DNA of 64,000 nucleotides from assembly GCA_963921335.3 (NCBI GenBank), contig CAWUFC020000001.1:2170001-2234000 (forward strand), given 5' to 3'. Numbering within the stretch: the first letter of the stretch is position 1; each line of letters starts with the position of its first letter. This document shows positions 1 to 9,543 of this stretch, one piece after another. This DNA comes from CAWUFC02 sp963921335 (GTDB lineage: Bacteria > Pseudomonadota > Gammaproteobacteria > Pseudomonadales > Halieaceae). Below the pieces are notes generated by a model. The model saw only the letters and a program-made list of their open reading frames with translations, ran no database searches and had not been told where the DNA came from. The translations under genes and the position numbers were made by a program.

Positions 1-134
1 ACACCGGCAGTATCGATCTGGTTACTATGCGAACTGTGCCTGAGTTTGTTCGCGTCACCTCGGCAGGTATGAGTGAGAGTCACGTACACGACGTGTCTAT
101 CACCAAAGAAGCCCCCAACTACCCAGTAAGCTAA
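1..134 (+). CDS. guaB: IMP dehydrogenase, C-terminal fragment
   Basis: The window opens inside this gene; the reading frame begins at base 3 and ends with TAA at 132-134. The last 43 residues contain SESHVHDVSITKEAPNY, the characteristic tail of proteobacterial IMP dehydrogenase, which oxidises IMP to XMP with NAD in the cytoplasm. The stop lies 3 bases before the guaA start, so the two enzymes of GMP synthesis form one operon, as in E. coli and Pseudomonas. The catalytic loop and CBS domains lie outside the window, so nothing can be said about them. Confidence 0.95.
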   Translation, partial: TGSIDLVTMRTVPEFVRVTSAGMSESHVHDVSITKEAPNYPVS

Positions 135-137
135 ACA

Positions 138-1712
138 ATGAAAAACATACATGCCGAGAAAATCCTGATCCTGGATTTTGGGTCTCAGTACACCCAGCTG
201 ATCGCACGCAGAGTGCGCGAGGTCGGTGTTTACAGTGAAATCAGGGCGTGGGACATCAGCGAGGAAGATGTTCGCGAATTTAATCCCAACGGCATTATTC
301 TTTCGGGCGGTCCTGAATCTGTCACCGAGGCGGACGCCCCCTTTGTGTCGCCCTTCATCTTTGAGATGGGCTTGCCAGTACTGGGCATTTGTTACGGTAT
401 GCAGACCATGGCGGCTCATTTTGGTGGCCAGGTGGCTGGCTCTGATGTCCGTGAGTTTGGTTATGCGCAGATCCGCCTCACCGCGGAGTCACCCCTGTTC
501 CACGACATCAAGGATCACGTGGATGAGCAGGGCAGGTCGCTGCTCGACGTGTGGATGTCCCACGGCGATAAAGTGGTGGCCTTGCCTGACGGCTTTGAGT
601 TGCTGGCGGAGACCGATAGCTGCCCTATTGCGGCCATGGCTCACCCCTCGCAGCCTTTCTATGGCATCCAGTTTCACCCCGAGGTGACTCATACGCTGCA
701 GGGCAAGCGGATTTACGAGCATTTTGTGCTGGAGATCTGTGGCTGCGAGATAAGCTGGACGCCAGCCAATATTGTTGAAGATGCCATTGCCCGCGTACGT
801 GAGCAGGTCGGCGGCGACAAGGTGCTTCTGGGTCTGTCCGGCGGTGTGGACTCCTCAGTGGTGGCGGCCTTGCTGCACCGCGCCATCGGCGAGCAGCTGA
901 CCTGCGTGTTTGTGGACAATGGTCTGCTACGTAAGAACGAGGGTGAGCAGGTGATGGACATGTTCGCCAGTAACATGGGCGTCAAGGTCATTCGTAGCAA
1001 TGCTGAAGACCTGTTCCTGGGTCGACTGCAAGGGATTGATGAGCCGGAGCAGAAGCGCAAGATTATCGGCAACACATTTATAGAGGTGTTTGACGAAGAG
1101 GCCACCCGCATCGAGGATGTGAGATGGCTGGCCCAGGGCACCATCTATCCGGATGTGATCGAATCCGCTGGTGCCAAAACCGGCAAGGCTCACGTCATTA
1201 AGTCACATCACAATGTGGGTGGCTTGCCGGATGATATGGCGCTGGAGCTGGTGGAGCCCCTGCGAGAACTCTTCAAGGACGAGGTGCGCCAGATCGGCCT
1301 GGAATTGGGGCTGCCTTACGACATGGTGTATCGCCATCCCTTCCCGGGCCCTGGTCTGGGTGTTCGTATTCTCGGTGAGGTCAAAAAAGAATACGCCGAT
1401 CTGCTGCGTGAGGCTGACGCCATATTTATCGAAGAACTGCACGCTGCTGATTTTTATCACAAGACCAGCCAGGCTTTTGCTGTATTTCTGCCGGTCAAAT
1501 CTGTAGGTGTAGTGGGTGATGGTCGTCGCTACGAGTACGTCATTGCCCTGCGCGCGGTGGAAACTGTTGATTTCATGACGGCCCGATGGGCCCATTTGCC
1601 TTATGAGCTGCTTGAGAAGGTCAGCAACCGCATCATCAATGAAATCTCCGGCGTCTCGCGTGTGACCTACGATATATCCAGTAAACCTCCCGCGACGATC
1701 GAGTGGGAATAA
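138..1712 (+). CDS. guaA: GMP synthase (glutamine-hydrolysing)
   Basis: This cytoplasmic enzyme aminates XMP to GMP using glutamine and ATP. The 524-residue protein has the usual family length. An N-terminal class I glutaminase domain carries the triad Cys85 (GICYGMQ), His180 and Glu182 (FHPEV). The ATP pyrophosphatase domain starts near residue 210 with the P-loop SGGVDSS at 234-240. The C-terminal dimerisation domain ends in PPATIEWE, the standard GuaA tail. The gene starts with ATG 3 bases after guaB and overlaps the GTG of tadA by 10 bases. All key residues are present. Confidence 0.98.
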   Translation: MKNIHAEKILILDFGSQYTQLIARRVREVGVYSEIRAWDISEEDVREFNPNGIILSGGPESVTEADAPFVSPFIFEMGLPVLGICYGMQTMAAHFGGQVAGSDVREFGYAQIRLTAESPLFHDIKDHVDEQGRSLLDVWMSHGDKVVALPDGFELLAETDSCPIAAMAHPSQPFYGIQFHPEVTHTLQGKRIYEHFVLEICGCEISWTPANIVEDAIARVREQVGGDKVLLGLSGGVDSSVVAALLHRAIGEQLTCVFVDNGLLRKNEGEQVMDMFASNMGVKVIRSNAEDLFLGRLQGIDEPEQKRKIIGNTFIEVFDEEATRIEDVRWLAQGTIYPDVIESAGAKTGKAHVIKSHHNVGGLPDDMALELVEPLRELFKDEVRQIGLELGLPYDMVYRHPFPGPGLGVRILGEVKKEYADLLREADAIFIEELHAADFYHKTSQAFAVFLPVKSVGVVGDGRRYEYVIALRAVETVDFMTARWAHLPYELLEKVSNRIINEISGVSRVTYDISSKPPATIEWE

Positions 1713-2161
1713 GCAGCGACGACGAACATTGGATGCGCCAGGCGCTGAGCCTGGCGAAAGAAGCTGCTCGACTGGGTGAAGTGCCGGTCGGTGCGGTTCT
1801 AGTTCGCGATGGGGAGCTCCTGGGTCAGGGTTTCAATCGAGTCATCGCCAGCAATGACCCCAGCGCCCACGCGGAAGTGGTGGCCTTGCGCGATGCGGCC
1901 GCCCGGGTGGGTAACTATCGCTTGCCTGATTCAACCCTCTACGTGACGCTTGAACCCTGCACCATGTGCGTCGGGGCTATCATCCATGCACGCATCGCGC
2001 GCCTGGTGTTCGCCACCCGCGAACCTCGCGCGGGGGTTGTCTGCAGCCAGGCGCAAATGCTTGAGCAGTCGTTTTTCAATCACCATCTGGAGTGGGATGA
2101 AGGCATATTGGCGGAAGAATCGGCTGCTATGTTGCAGGCCTTTTTCAGGGCCCGCCGTTAA
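1703..2161 (+). CDS. tadA: tRNA-specific adenosine deaminase
   Basis: TadA converts A34 to inosine in the tRNA-Arg anticodon and is usually essential. The 152-residue protein has the zinc deaminase signature: His56-Ala-Glu58 and PCTMC with Cys86 and Cys89. I chose the GTG at 1703, which overlaps guaA by 10 bases, because the resulting N-terminus with EHWMRQALSLAKEAA aligns with E. coli TadA; the ATG at 1732 would clip it. It is the last gene of a guaB-guaA-tadA unit, also seen near guaA in Pseudomonas. It converges on mltF with a 3-base gap and no visible terminator. Confidence 0.95.
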   Translation: MGISSDDEHWMRQALSLAKEAARLGEVPVGAVLVRDGELLGQGFNRVIASNDPSAHAEVVALRDAAARVGNYRLPDSTLYVTLEPCTMCVGAIIHARIARLVFATREPRAGVVCSQAQMLEQSFFNHHLEWDEGILAEESAAMLQAFFRARR

Positions 2162-2164
2162 GCC

Positions 2165-3592
2165 CTACAGTGCAGAGAGTTTGCTGCCGCTGAGACTTTG
2201 ATGCAGAAATTCCCGTGTATCCACCGGCGGGGGCGGGCTGGCTTCGCGTGCGTCGCGCCAGCTTAGAATGCTGAAATAGTGACGAATGTTTTTCACGTAG
2301 GTGACTGGTTCGCTGCCCCTGGCGTAGCCAAAACGGGTTTTGCTGTAGTACTGCTGCTTTTGCAATAGTGGCAGATGTTCGGCCACGTCATCCCACAGGT
2401 GCGGGTCGCCCCCTTTACGCTCGGTGATGACGCGCGCGTCCTCAAGGTGTCCGCGACCAATATTGTAAGCAGCCAAAGCAAACCAGGTGCGGTCCGGCTC
2501 GTGGATGTCTTCCGGCAGACGCCGTTTCAACTTGCGATAGTAGCGCGCGCCTCCGCGCAAACTCTGCAGGGGATCGAGGCGATTGTCCACGCCCATCTCC
2601 CTGGCGGTGCACTGGGTCAGCATCATCATGCCGCGCACACCGGTGGGCGAACGGGCCTTAGGATTCCAGTGAGATTCCTGGTAGGCAATTGCCGCCAGCA
2701 GGTGCCAGTCCATCTGGTACTCATCGGCTACCTGGCGCACCAGGGGTTCAAAACGGGGCAGGCGACGCTCAACATTGCGGTTGAAGGTTTGGCTGTTCAC
2801 CTGGTCAATGCCCCAGGCGTGGCCGAAAAGCTGGTCCTGCATATGCTCCAGCTCACCAGATTCCTGCATCTGGGCGATGAACTGATTGGCAGCCTCGCGC
2901 AGTCGGTCGTGACGCGGACCGCGCTTGAACAGCCACGCCAGCTGGTCGCTGCGATCAATGGTGAAGCCGCGCCTGACTCTGGGCCAGATGCTGCGATTGG
3001 TCAGGAAGGCGTTGGAATCAATGATGGTGTAGTCGGCCTCGCTTTTGGCGACCATTTCCAGCAGCTCTGAGGGCTGGGCGTTGTCGATCTCTTCCCAGCT
3101 CAAAGCCGGTTCAAGTTCTTTCAGGAACGCCAGTGTGTCAGCGTGGCTGCTGCCTCTTGATACCACAAGGCGCCCTCCGATCAGATCGGTCAGTTTGCGA
3201 GGCCGGCGTTGACCGGATAGGTAGAGTACTTCTGGTCTGATTTCATCATAGGGCAGCCCAAAGGCAAACTCGCGCTCGCGGCTGGCTGTGATACTGAGGG
3301 CCGCGGCGGCGAAGTCTGCCTGATCACGACGCATGCCTTGCAGAATATCCATGACAGAGTGTTCAGGTACCACTTCCAGTTCTACCCCGAGATGGTCTGC
3401 AAATCGCGTGGCCAGCTGGTACTCAAAACCCGCGGGTTCACCCTTGTCCACATAGTAGGTATCTGGCCCGTTGCGGGTCATCATCCGCAGCTTGCCGTCG
3501 CGTTCGATGCGATCAAGGCTGTCACCGCCGCCGCAGGCAGTGAGCCACAGAGCGGCGGCACACCAGGCTGTCAGTCGCAGAAGGGGTCTCAT
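2165..3592 (-). CDS. mltF: Membrane-bound lytic murein transglycosylase F
   Basis: MltF cleaves peptidoglycan between MurNAc and GlcNAc, forming 1,6-anhydro ends, and is anchored to the outer membrane. The 475-residue protein has a lipobox (LTAC, Cys20), a solute-binding-protein-like regulatory domain at about 30-265, and a C-terminal SLT domain with catalytic Glu306 in YQESHWNP. The later motif LAAYNIGRGH is also typical of SLT lysozyme-like folds. Length and domain order match the family. It lies alone on the minus strand between tadA and purL, the same neighbourhood as in Pseudomonas, and is divergent from purL over about 120 bases. Confidence 0.95.
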   Translation of the reverse strand: MRPLLRLTAWCAAALWLTACGGGDSLDRIERDGKLRMMTRNGPDTYYVDKGEPAGFEYQLATRFADHLGVELEVVPEHSVMDILQGMRRDQADFAAAALSITASREREFAFGLPYDEIRPEVLYLSGQRRPRKLTDLIGGRLVVSRGSSHADTLAFLKELEPALSWEEIDNAQPSELLEMVAKSEADYTIIDSNAFLTNRSIWPRVRRGFTIDRSDQLAWLFKRGPRHDRLREAANQFIAQMQESGELEHMQDQLFGHAWGIDQVNSQTFNRNVERRLPRFEPLVRQVADEYQMDWHLLAAIAYQESHWNPKARSPTGVRGMMMLTQCTAREMGVDNRLDPLQSLRGGARYYRKLKRRLPEDIHEPDRTWFALAAYNIGRGHLEDARVITERKGGDPHLWDDVAEHLPLLQKQQYYSKTRFGYARGSEPVTYVKNIRHYFSILSWRDAREASPPPPVDTREFLHQSLSGSKLSAL

Positions 3593-3722
3593 ACTCGCAT
3601 TCTAGTCCGCTGTGCTGGGCCAACAAGCAGTGATATTTACGCCACTGGCGCTAACGCAGACAGAGCAAATCAAGTACAATACTGCGTTTTCACAAGACCC
3701 CTGGCCATAGGTGATCCCCAGC

Positions 3723-6700
3723 ATGCTCATCCTGCGTGGCGCGCCCGCTCTTTCGGATTTCCGACTTTCCAAACTCACTGCCAGACTCCATCAGCTCAAT
3801 CCCAATATAGGCCGCCTGCGGGGTGACTATATGCACTTTTGTGAGCTGGATGGGGAGCTGGATGCAGATGAACACAGCGTACTGGAGCGCCTTTTGGAGT
3901 ACGGACCTGCCCTATCCGGGGACGACTTTGACGGCACCCTGGTGCTGGTGGTGCCGCGCCGGGGCACGATCTCACCCTGGTCCAGTAAGGCCACCGATAT
4001 TGTTCATAATGCCGGGCTGAACAAGGTACACCGGGTAGAGCGGGGTATTGCCTACACGGTAGAAATGCCCGGTGACGCTGACCAGGTCCTGTGGCAAGCA
4101 GTCGCTGCCTGCCTATGCGACCGAATGGTAGAGGATGTGCTGCCGCAGATGGAACTGGCTGAGAGCCTGTTCAGCCATGAGTCTCCTCGTGCCATGACCA
4201 GTGTTGATGTTCTTGGCGGTGGCGAGCAGGCCCTTCGAACGGCCAATGCAGAACTGGGCCTGGCACTGGCAGACGACGAAATCGAATACCTGGTGGACAG
4301 TTTCACCGGGCTGGGGCGCAATCCCAATGACATCGAACTGATGATGTTCGCACAGGCCAACTCCGAGCATTGTCGCCACAAAATATTCAACGCCAGCTGG
4401 AGCATCGACGGTGAAGAGCAGTCCCTGTCACTGTTCAAGATGATCCGTAATACCAATGAGCAGGGCGGTGAGAACGTGCTGTCTGCCTACTCGGATAACG
4501 CAGCAGTGGTGGTCGGCAGTGAAGCGGGCCGCTTCTATCCCGACCCGGACACCGCCAGCTACGGGTTTTCGCAGGAGTCCGTTCACCTCTTGATGAAGGT
4601 GGAAACCCATAACCATCCAACCGCCATTGCACCTTTCCCCGGCGCCGGTACCGGTGCTGGCGGTGAAATTCGCGACGAGGGTGCGGTCGGTCGAGGCTCC
4701 AAACCCAAAGTAGGCCTGACCGGCTTCTCGGTCTCCAATTTGCGAATTCCCAATCATGAACAACCCTGGGAGACGGACTACGGCAAACCTGCACGTATCG
4801 TCTCGGCGCTGGATATCATGATCGAGGGGCCAATTGGTGGGGCTGCCTTCAATAACGAATTCGGGCGACCCAATCTCTGCGGCTATTTCCGGAGCTGGGA
4901 ACAAGCCGCGGCCGGTGTCGACGGTATCGAACAGCGGGGCTACCACAAGCCGATTATGATCGCAGGTGGTTACGGCAATATTCGCGCCGAGCACGTTGAG
5001 AAGGGTACGTTTGAAGCTGGTGCCAAATTGGTGGCACTGGGTGGCCCGGCCATGTTGATCGGTCTCGGTGGTGGCGCAGCATCCTCCATGGCCAGCGGCG
5101 CCAGTGCAGAGGATCTGGATTTTGCCTCGGTACAACGACAGAACCCCGAGATAGAACGCCGTTGCCAGGAAGTCATTGATCGCTGCTGGCAGTTGGGGGA
5201 GGCCAACCCCATCGCCTTTATTCACGATGTCGGTGCCGGTGGCCTCAGCAACGCTTTCCCGGAACTGGTGAAAGACGGCAACCGCGGCGGACGCTTTGAA
5301 TTACGCGAAGTCCCCAATGACGAGCCGGGTATGTCGCCACTGGAAATCTGGTGTAACGAATCCCAGGAGCGTTATGTCATGGCCATCGCCGAGGCAGACA
5401 TGGCGCGATTTTCAGAAATTTGTGAGCGCGAGCGTTGCCCCTACGCGGTCGTAGGAGAAGCCACCGATGAGCATCATTTGTTGGTGGGTGATCGGGTCTT
5501 TGAAAATAGTCCTGTCGATCTGCCGATGTCGGTACTGTTCGGCAAACCTCCGAAAATGCATCGAGAAATTACCCGCAAGGGGGTGACCCAATCCTCACTT
5601 GACCTGGATGGGGTCACCGTGAGCGAAGCACTGGAAAGAGTACTGCGCCTGCCCACTGTGGCCAGTAAGCAGTTCCTGATTACTATCGGTGATCGCACTG
5701 TCACCGGCATGGTCAGTCAGGACCAGATGGTGGGGCCCTGGCAGGTGCCGGTAGCCGATTGCGCTGTCACCACCGTGAGTTACGACAGTTACGCCGGCGA
5801 AACCATGTCTATGGGTGAGCGGACACCGCTCGCTGTTGTGAATGGGCCTGCCTCGGGGCGCATGGCCGTGGCTGAGGCGATCACCAATATAGCGGCAACA
5901 GCCATTGGTGATATGCACCAGATCAAGCTCTCCGCCAACTGGATGTGCGCGGCCGGCTACGGGCGTGAAGATGAAACCCTGTACGACACGGTGCACGCCG
6001 TGGGCATGGAGTTTTGCCCCCAATTGGGCCTGACCATTCCGGTGGGCAAGGATTCCATGTCCATGCGCACCACCTGGCAGCAGGATGGCACAGATAAGGC
6101 CGTGACGGCGCCGGTGTCGCTGATCGTGTCTGCTTTTGCCCCGGTCCTGGATGTTCGCAAGACGGTCACGCCGCAATTGCGGTTACCTGCGGCGGGCAAC
6201 CAGCTTTATTTGTTTGATGTTAGCGGCGGCCAGGCACGACTCGGCGGCTCTGCCCTGGCGCAGGTCTACGGACAACTGGGCAATAATGTGCCCGATGTGG
6301 AAGATGCACTGGCCCTGAAAATGCTGTTTGAGCTGGTACAAGCTGCGCTACAGGAAGATTTGCTGCTGGCCTATCACGATCGTTCGGACGGCGGCATGCT
6401 GGTCTGCCTGCTGGAGATGGCCTTTGCCGGGCACTGCGGTTTGCACATTGACAGCCTGGCGGGCGATCCGCTGTCAGGCCTGTTCAATGAAGAGGCGGGA
6501 GCGGTGTTACAGGTCGGTACTGAACAGCAGGCCGCTTTTGAAGCGCTGGTGGAGCGATTTGGCGCAGGGCAATACATCACTGCGCTGGGCAGCGCCGTAG
6601 CCGGTGATGACATTGTTATCGCCGAGGGGCTGAGTGACTCTCGCAATCGTTTGCAGCGCATATGGAGTGAAACCAGCTATCGCATTCAGGCCCTGCGCGA

Positions 6701-7592
6701 TAACCCGGACTGTGCCGACGAAGAATTCGCCAGCCTGGTCGACGATGACCCGGGGCTGTCTGCTTCTTTGAGCTACGATCCCGCGGAGAATATCTCTGCG
6801 CCCTATATCAACGCCGCGCGGCCCGCGCTGGCAGTATTGCGGGAGCAGGGTGTCAATGGCCACGTGGAGATGGCGGCGGCTTTTCACCGGGCCGGTTTTG
6901 ACAGTATTGATGTGCACATGAGTGACCTGCTCAGCGGTCGATTCCAGCTCGACGACTTCAAAGGGCTGGTTGCCTGCGGCGGTTTTTCCTACGGGGATGT
7001 GCTGGGGGCTGGCGAGGGCTGGGCCAAGACGATTTTGTTTAATGCGCGCCTGCGCGATCAGTTCCAGGCATTTTTCGAAAGGGAAGACAGCTTTACCCTG
7101 GGTGTTTGTAACGGTTGCCAGATGGTCTCCAACCTGAAGGAACTGATTCCCGGTGCTCAGCTATGGCCGCGGTTTGTGCGAAATCGTTCTGAGCAATTCG
7201 AAGCGAGGCTGTCACTGGTCCGCGTGGAGGAATCGCCATCCATCCTGTTGCAGGATATGGCGGGTTCACATCTGCCCATCGCCGTCGCCCATGGTGAGGG
7301 GCGGACAGAGTTTTCAGATGGCGCCGCTGTCGATGCACTTGAGGGCGCAGGTCTCATAGGACTGCGCTTTATTGACAATCGACAGGCAGTGGCCAGTCGA
7401 TATCCTGCCAATCCCAACGGATCTCCGGCGGGCATTACCGGGCTGTGCAGTAGCGATGGTCGCGCCACCATCATGATGCCGCATCCCGAGCGCGTTTTTC
7501 GTTCGGTCCTGTCCTCCTATGCACCTGAGCAATGGGGTGAGGACGGCGGCTGGATGCGCCTGTTCCGCAATGCCCGGCGTTGGTTGGGCTAG
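3723..7592 (+). CDS. purL: Phosphoribosylformylglycinamidine synthase (large, single-chain)
   Basis: This enzyme converts FGAR, glutamine and ATP to FGAM in purine synthesis. The protein of about 1289 residues is the long gammaproteobacterial form, with an N-terminal PurS-like part, two AIR-synthetase-like halves (ETHNHPTAIAPFPGAGTG marks the active half) and a C-terminal glutaminase (nucleophile in GVCNGCQM, His/Glu in PHPERVFR). A GTG at 3711 is open in frame, but the ATG at 3723 gives MLILRGAPALSDFRL, matching the E. coli start. A TACAAT at 3675-3680 may be its -10; no good -35 is seen. A strong terminator follows at once. Confidence 0.97.
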   Translation: MLILRGAPALSDFRLSKLTARLHQLNPNIGRLRGDYMHFCELDGELDADEHSVLERLLEYGPALSGDDFDGTLVLVVPRRGTISPWSSKATDIVHNAGLNKVHRVERGIAYTVEMPGDADQVLWQAVAACLCDRMVEDVLPQMELAESLFSHESPRAMTSVDVLGGGEQALRTANAELGLALADDEIEYLVDSFTGLGRNPNDIELMMFAQANSEHCRHKIFNASWSIDGEEQSLSLFKMIRNTNEQGGENVLSAYSDNAAVVVGSEAGRFYPDPDTASYGFSQESVHLLMKVETHNHPTAIAPFPGAGTGAGGEIRDEGAVGRGSKPKVGLTGFSVSNLRIPNHEQPWETDYGKPARIVSALDIMIEGPIGGAAFNNEFGRPNLCGYFRSWEQAAAGVDGIEQRGYHKPIMIAGGYGNIRAEHVEKGTFEAGAKLVALGGPAMLIGLGGGAASSMASGASAEDLDFASVQRQNPEIERRCQEVIDRCWQLGEANPIAFIHDVGAGGLSNAFPELVKDGNRGGRFELREVPNDEPGMSPLEIWCNESQERYVMAIAEADMARFSEICERERCPYAVVGEATDEHHLLVGDRVFENSPVDLPMSVLFGKPPKMHREITRKGVTQSSLDLDGVTVSEALERVLRLPTVASKQFLITIGDRTVTGMVSQDQMVGPWQVPVADCAVTTVSYDSYAGETMSMGERTPLAVVNGPASGRMAVAEAITNIAATAIGDMHQIKLSANWMCAAGYGREDETLYDTVHAVGMEFCPQLGLTIPVGKDSMSMRTTWQQDGTDKAVTAPVSLIVSAFAPVLDVRKTVTPQLRLPAAGNQLYLFDVSGGQARLGGSALAQVYGQLGNNVPDVEDALALKMLFELVQAALQEDLLLAYHDRSDGGMLVCLLEMAFAGHCGLHIDSLAGDPLSGLFNEEAGAVLQVGTEQQAAFEALVERFGAGQYITALGSAVAGDDIVIAEGLSDSRNRLQRIWSETSYRIQALRDNPDCADEEFASLVDDDPGLSASLSYDPAENISAPYINAARPALAVLREQGVNGHVEMAAAFHRAGFDSIDVHMSDLLSGRFQLDDFKGLVACGGFSYGDVLGAGEGWAKTILFNARLRDQFQAFFEREDSFTLGVCNGCQMVSNLKELIPGAQLWPRFVRNRSEQFEARLSLVRVEESPSILLQDMAGSHLPIAVAHGEGRTEFSDGAAVDALEGAGLIGLRFIDNRQAVASRYPANPNGSPAGITGLCSSDGRATIMMPHPERVFRSVLSSYAPEQWGEDGGWMRLFRNARRWLG

Positions 7593-7598
7593 TCGCTC

Positions 7599-7630
7599 GG
7601 CCCGCTTGTCGGGCCTTGTTGTTTCTTTAT
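7599..7630 (+). terminator. Rho-independent terminator after purL
   Basis: A perfect 6-bp stem, GGCCCG at 7599-7604 and CGGGCC at 7610-7615, encloses a 5-base loop and is followed by the T-rich tract TTGTTGTTTCTTT. It lies 7 bases after the purL stop and separates purL from secD. The T-rich side also carries the secD -10 box, so the two signals overlap. Confidence 0.85.
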
Positions 7631-7633
7631 AAT
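7606..7633 (+). promoter_or_regulatory. Candidate secD promoter
   Basis: A perfect -10 hexamer TATAAT at 7628-7633 is preceded, with 16 bases between, by a weak -35 TTGTCG at 7606-7611. It lies 26 bases before the secD ATG. The -35 sits in the terminator hairpin. The -10 alone is convincing; the -35 is a guess. Confidence 0.55.
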
Positions 7634-7659
7634 GGCGCATCGTTTCCATTGAGTAAGTC

Positions 7660-9543
7660 ATGCTGAACCGTTATCCCCTGTGGAAGTACCTGTTGGTGCT
7701 GTCTATTGTTGCCCTCGGCTTCTTCTATGCCGCCCCCAATCTGTATGCACCCGATCCGGCGCTGCAGATCTCCGGAGAGAGCAGCTCCCAAATCATTGAT
7801 CAGCGTATTCTGGCCCGGGCCACAGCCGCGCTGGATGACGCAGGCATCGAGCATTTTGGTGAAGAGATTGGCACCCGTGGCGCCAATGGCCTGATTCGCC
7901 TGACCCGACGCGATGACCAGCTGCCGGGGCAGCGCGTCGTGCAGCGCGCCCTCGGTGATGGCTTTGTCGTTGCACTGAACCTGGCCCAGACCACGCCTGA
8001 ATGGTTGACAGATTTCGGCGCTCAACCCATGAAATACGGCCTCGACCTCAGCGGTGGGGTGCATTTCAAACTGGAGGTGGACACGGCCTCGGCGGTCGAG
8101 CGGCGCATGAATTTCTACCGCGATGCCAGTAAAAAGCTCATGCGCGAGAAGAATATCCGCGGCTGTATCATCGAGCTGGAAGAGGGTCGCGTGCTGGGCC
8201 GCTGCCGTACTGCGGAGCTGCGAAGCCAGGCGCTCGATGCGGTCGGTGAGGAATACCCGGAGTTGGTACTTCGCAGTATTTCCGAGGATGACAAATTCCA
8301 CTTTGAAGCGACTATGTCTGAGGCCCAGGTCAAGGAGCTGACCTCATACGCGCTTACGCAGAACCTCACCACCTTGCGTAACCGGGTTAACGAACTGGGT
8401 GTGTCCGAACCACTGGTGCAGCCTCAGGGCGCCAACCGAATCGTGGTAGAGCTCCCGGGTATTCAGGATACCGCTGAGGCGAAACGTATTCTCGGTAAGA
8501 CCGCAAACTTGGAATTTCGTCTGGTCGCTGCAGCGGATGCGCCGGTTTCCAGCCGCCAGAAGTTTAACTACCGCAGCGAGGAGCGCGCCGGCGCCAGCGA
8601 GTGGCTGGAGCGCGAGGTCATTATCACTGGCGAGCGGGTATCCAATGCCCAGGCCAGCTTCGACCAGAACGGGCGCCCTAATGTGAACATCAGCCTCGAT
8701 AGCGAGGGCGGTACCCTGATGCATCGCTCTACCCGTAGCAATATCAAACGGCGTATGGGCGTATTGTTTATCGAACGCAAAAACCGCACCACCTACGAGA
8801 TGAATGAGCAGGGCGAAGAGGTGGTGGTGCGCACGCCTTACGACGAGAAAAAGGTCATCACTGCGCCGGTCATTCAGTCGGCCCTGGGTGCCCAGTTCCA
8901 GATTACCGGTTTGGAGAGTCCTCAGGAGGCCTCGGAGCTGGCGCTCTTGTTGCGTGCAGGTGCCCTGGCCGCGCCCATGGATTTTGTAGAGGAACGCACT
9001 GTTGGTCCCTCGCTCGGTGCTGAGAACGTCGCCCAGGGTGTGAAATCGGTGCAGGTAGGCCTGATCCTGGTGGTGATCTTCATGATGGTCTATTACCGGG
9101 TCTTCGGTGTGGCGGCGGTGATTGCGCTGACCTGCAACCTGGTGCTGCTGGTGGCCTGCATGTCGATTCTGGGTGCCACTCTGACCTTGCCAGGCATTGC
9201 CGGTATTGTGCTTACAGTCGGTATGGCGGTGGATGCCAACGTGTTGATCTTCTCGCGGATCCGCGAGGAGATAAATAACGGACTGTCCCCGCAGATGGCG
9301 ATTCATTCGGGCTTTCAGCGCGCTGTGGTCACTATTCTTGACGCCAACATCACGACGCTGCTTGTCGCCCTGATCCTCTATGCAGTGGGCACCGGGCCGG
9401 TCAAAGGTTTCGCGGTGACTCTGTCTATCGGTATTGTCACCTCCATGTTCACAGCGATTATGGGCACCCGGGCCCTGGTTAACCTGATTTACGGTGGCCG
9501 CAATATCAAGCATTTGCAGATTGGCGGGGTAAAACGCGCATGA
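7660..9543 (+). CDS. secD: Protein translocase subunit SecD
   Basis: SecD, with SecF, uses the proton gradient to pull translocating proteins into the periplasm. The 627-residue protein has an N-terminal membrane segment (residues 8-25), the large periplasmic P1 region, the conserved KYGLDLSGGVHF motif near residue 127, and five C-terminal helices with the RND-type motif TVGMAVDANVLIFSRIREE. The length is typical for gammaproteobacteria. It overlaps secF by 4 bases (ATGA). In many relatives yajC and tgt lie just upstream; here purL takes that place and secD has its own promoter. Confidence 0.97.
   Translation: MLNRYPLWKYLLVLSIVALGFFYAAPNLYAPDPALQISGESSSQIIDQRILARATAALDDAGIEHFGEEIGTRGANGLIRLTRRDDQLPGQRVVQRALGDGFVVALNLAQTTPEWLTDFGAQPMKYGLDLSGGVHFKLEVDTASAVERRMNFYRDASKKLMREKNIRGCIIELEEGRVLGRCRTAELRSQALDAVGEEYPELVLRSISEDDKFHFEATMSEAQVKELTSYALTQNLTTLRNRVNELGVSEPLVQPQGANRIVVELPGIQDTAEAKRILGKTANLEFRLVAAADAPVSSRQKFNYRSEERAGASEWLEREVIITGERVSNAQASFDQNGRPNVNISLDSEGGTLMHRSTRSNIKRRMGVLFIERKNRTTYEMNEQGEEVVVRTPYDEKKVITAPVIQSALGAQFQITGLESPQEASELALLLRAGALAAPMDFVEERTVGPSLGAENVAQGVKSVQVGLILVVIFMMVYYRVFGVAAVIALTCNLVLLVACMSILGATLTLPGIAGIVLTVGMAVDANVLIFSRIREEINNGLSPQMAIHSGFQRAVVTILDANITTLLVALILYAVGTGPVKGFAVTLSIGIVTSMFTAIMGTRALVNLIYGGRNIKHLQIGGVKRA

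Noticed and set aside
3640..3700. PurR-like box upstream of purL
   Set aside because: ACGCAGACAGAGCAAA has only loose likeness to the ACGCAAACGTTTTCGT consensus and is not palindromic.
8344..9513. 389-codon open frame antisense to secD
   Set aside because: It is a shadow of strong codon bias; its protein is low-complexity, rich in His, Gln and Arg, with no family motif, while secD on the other strand is certain.
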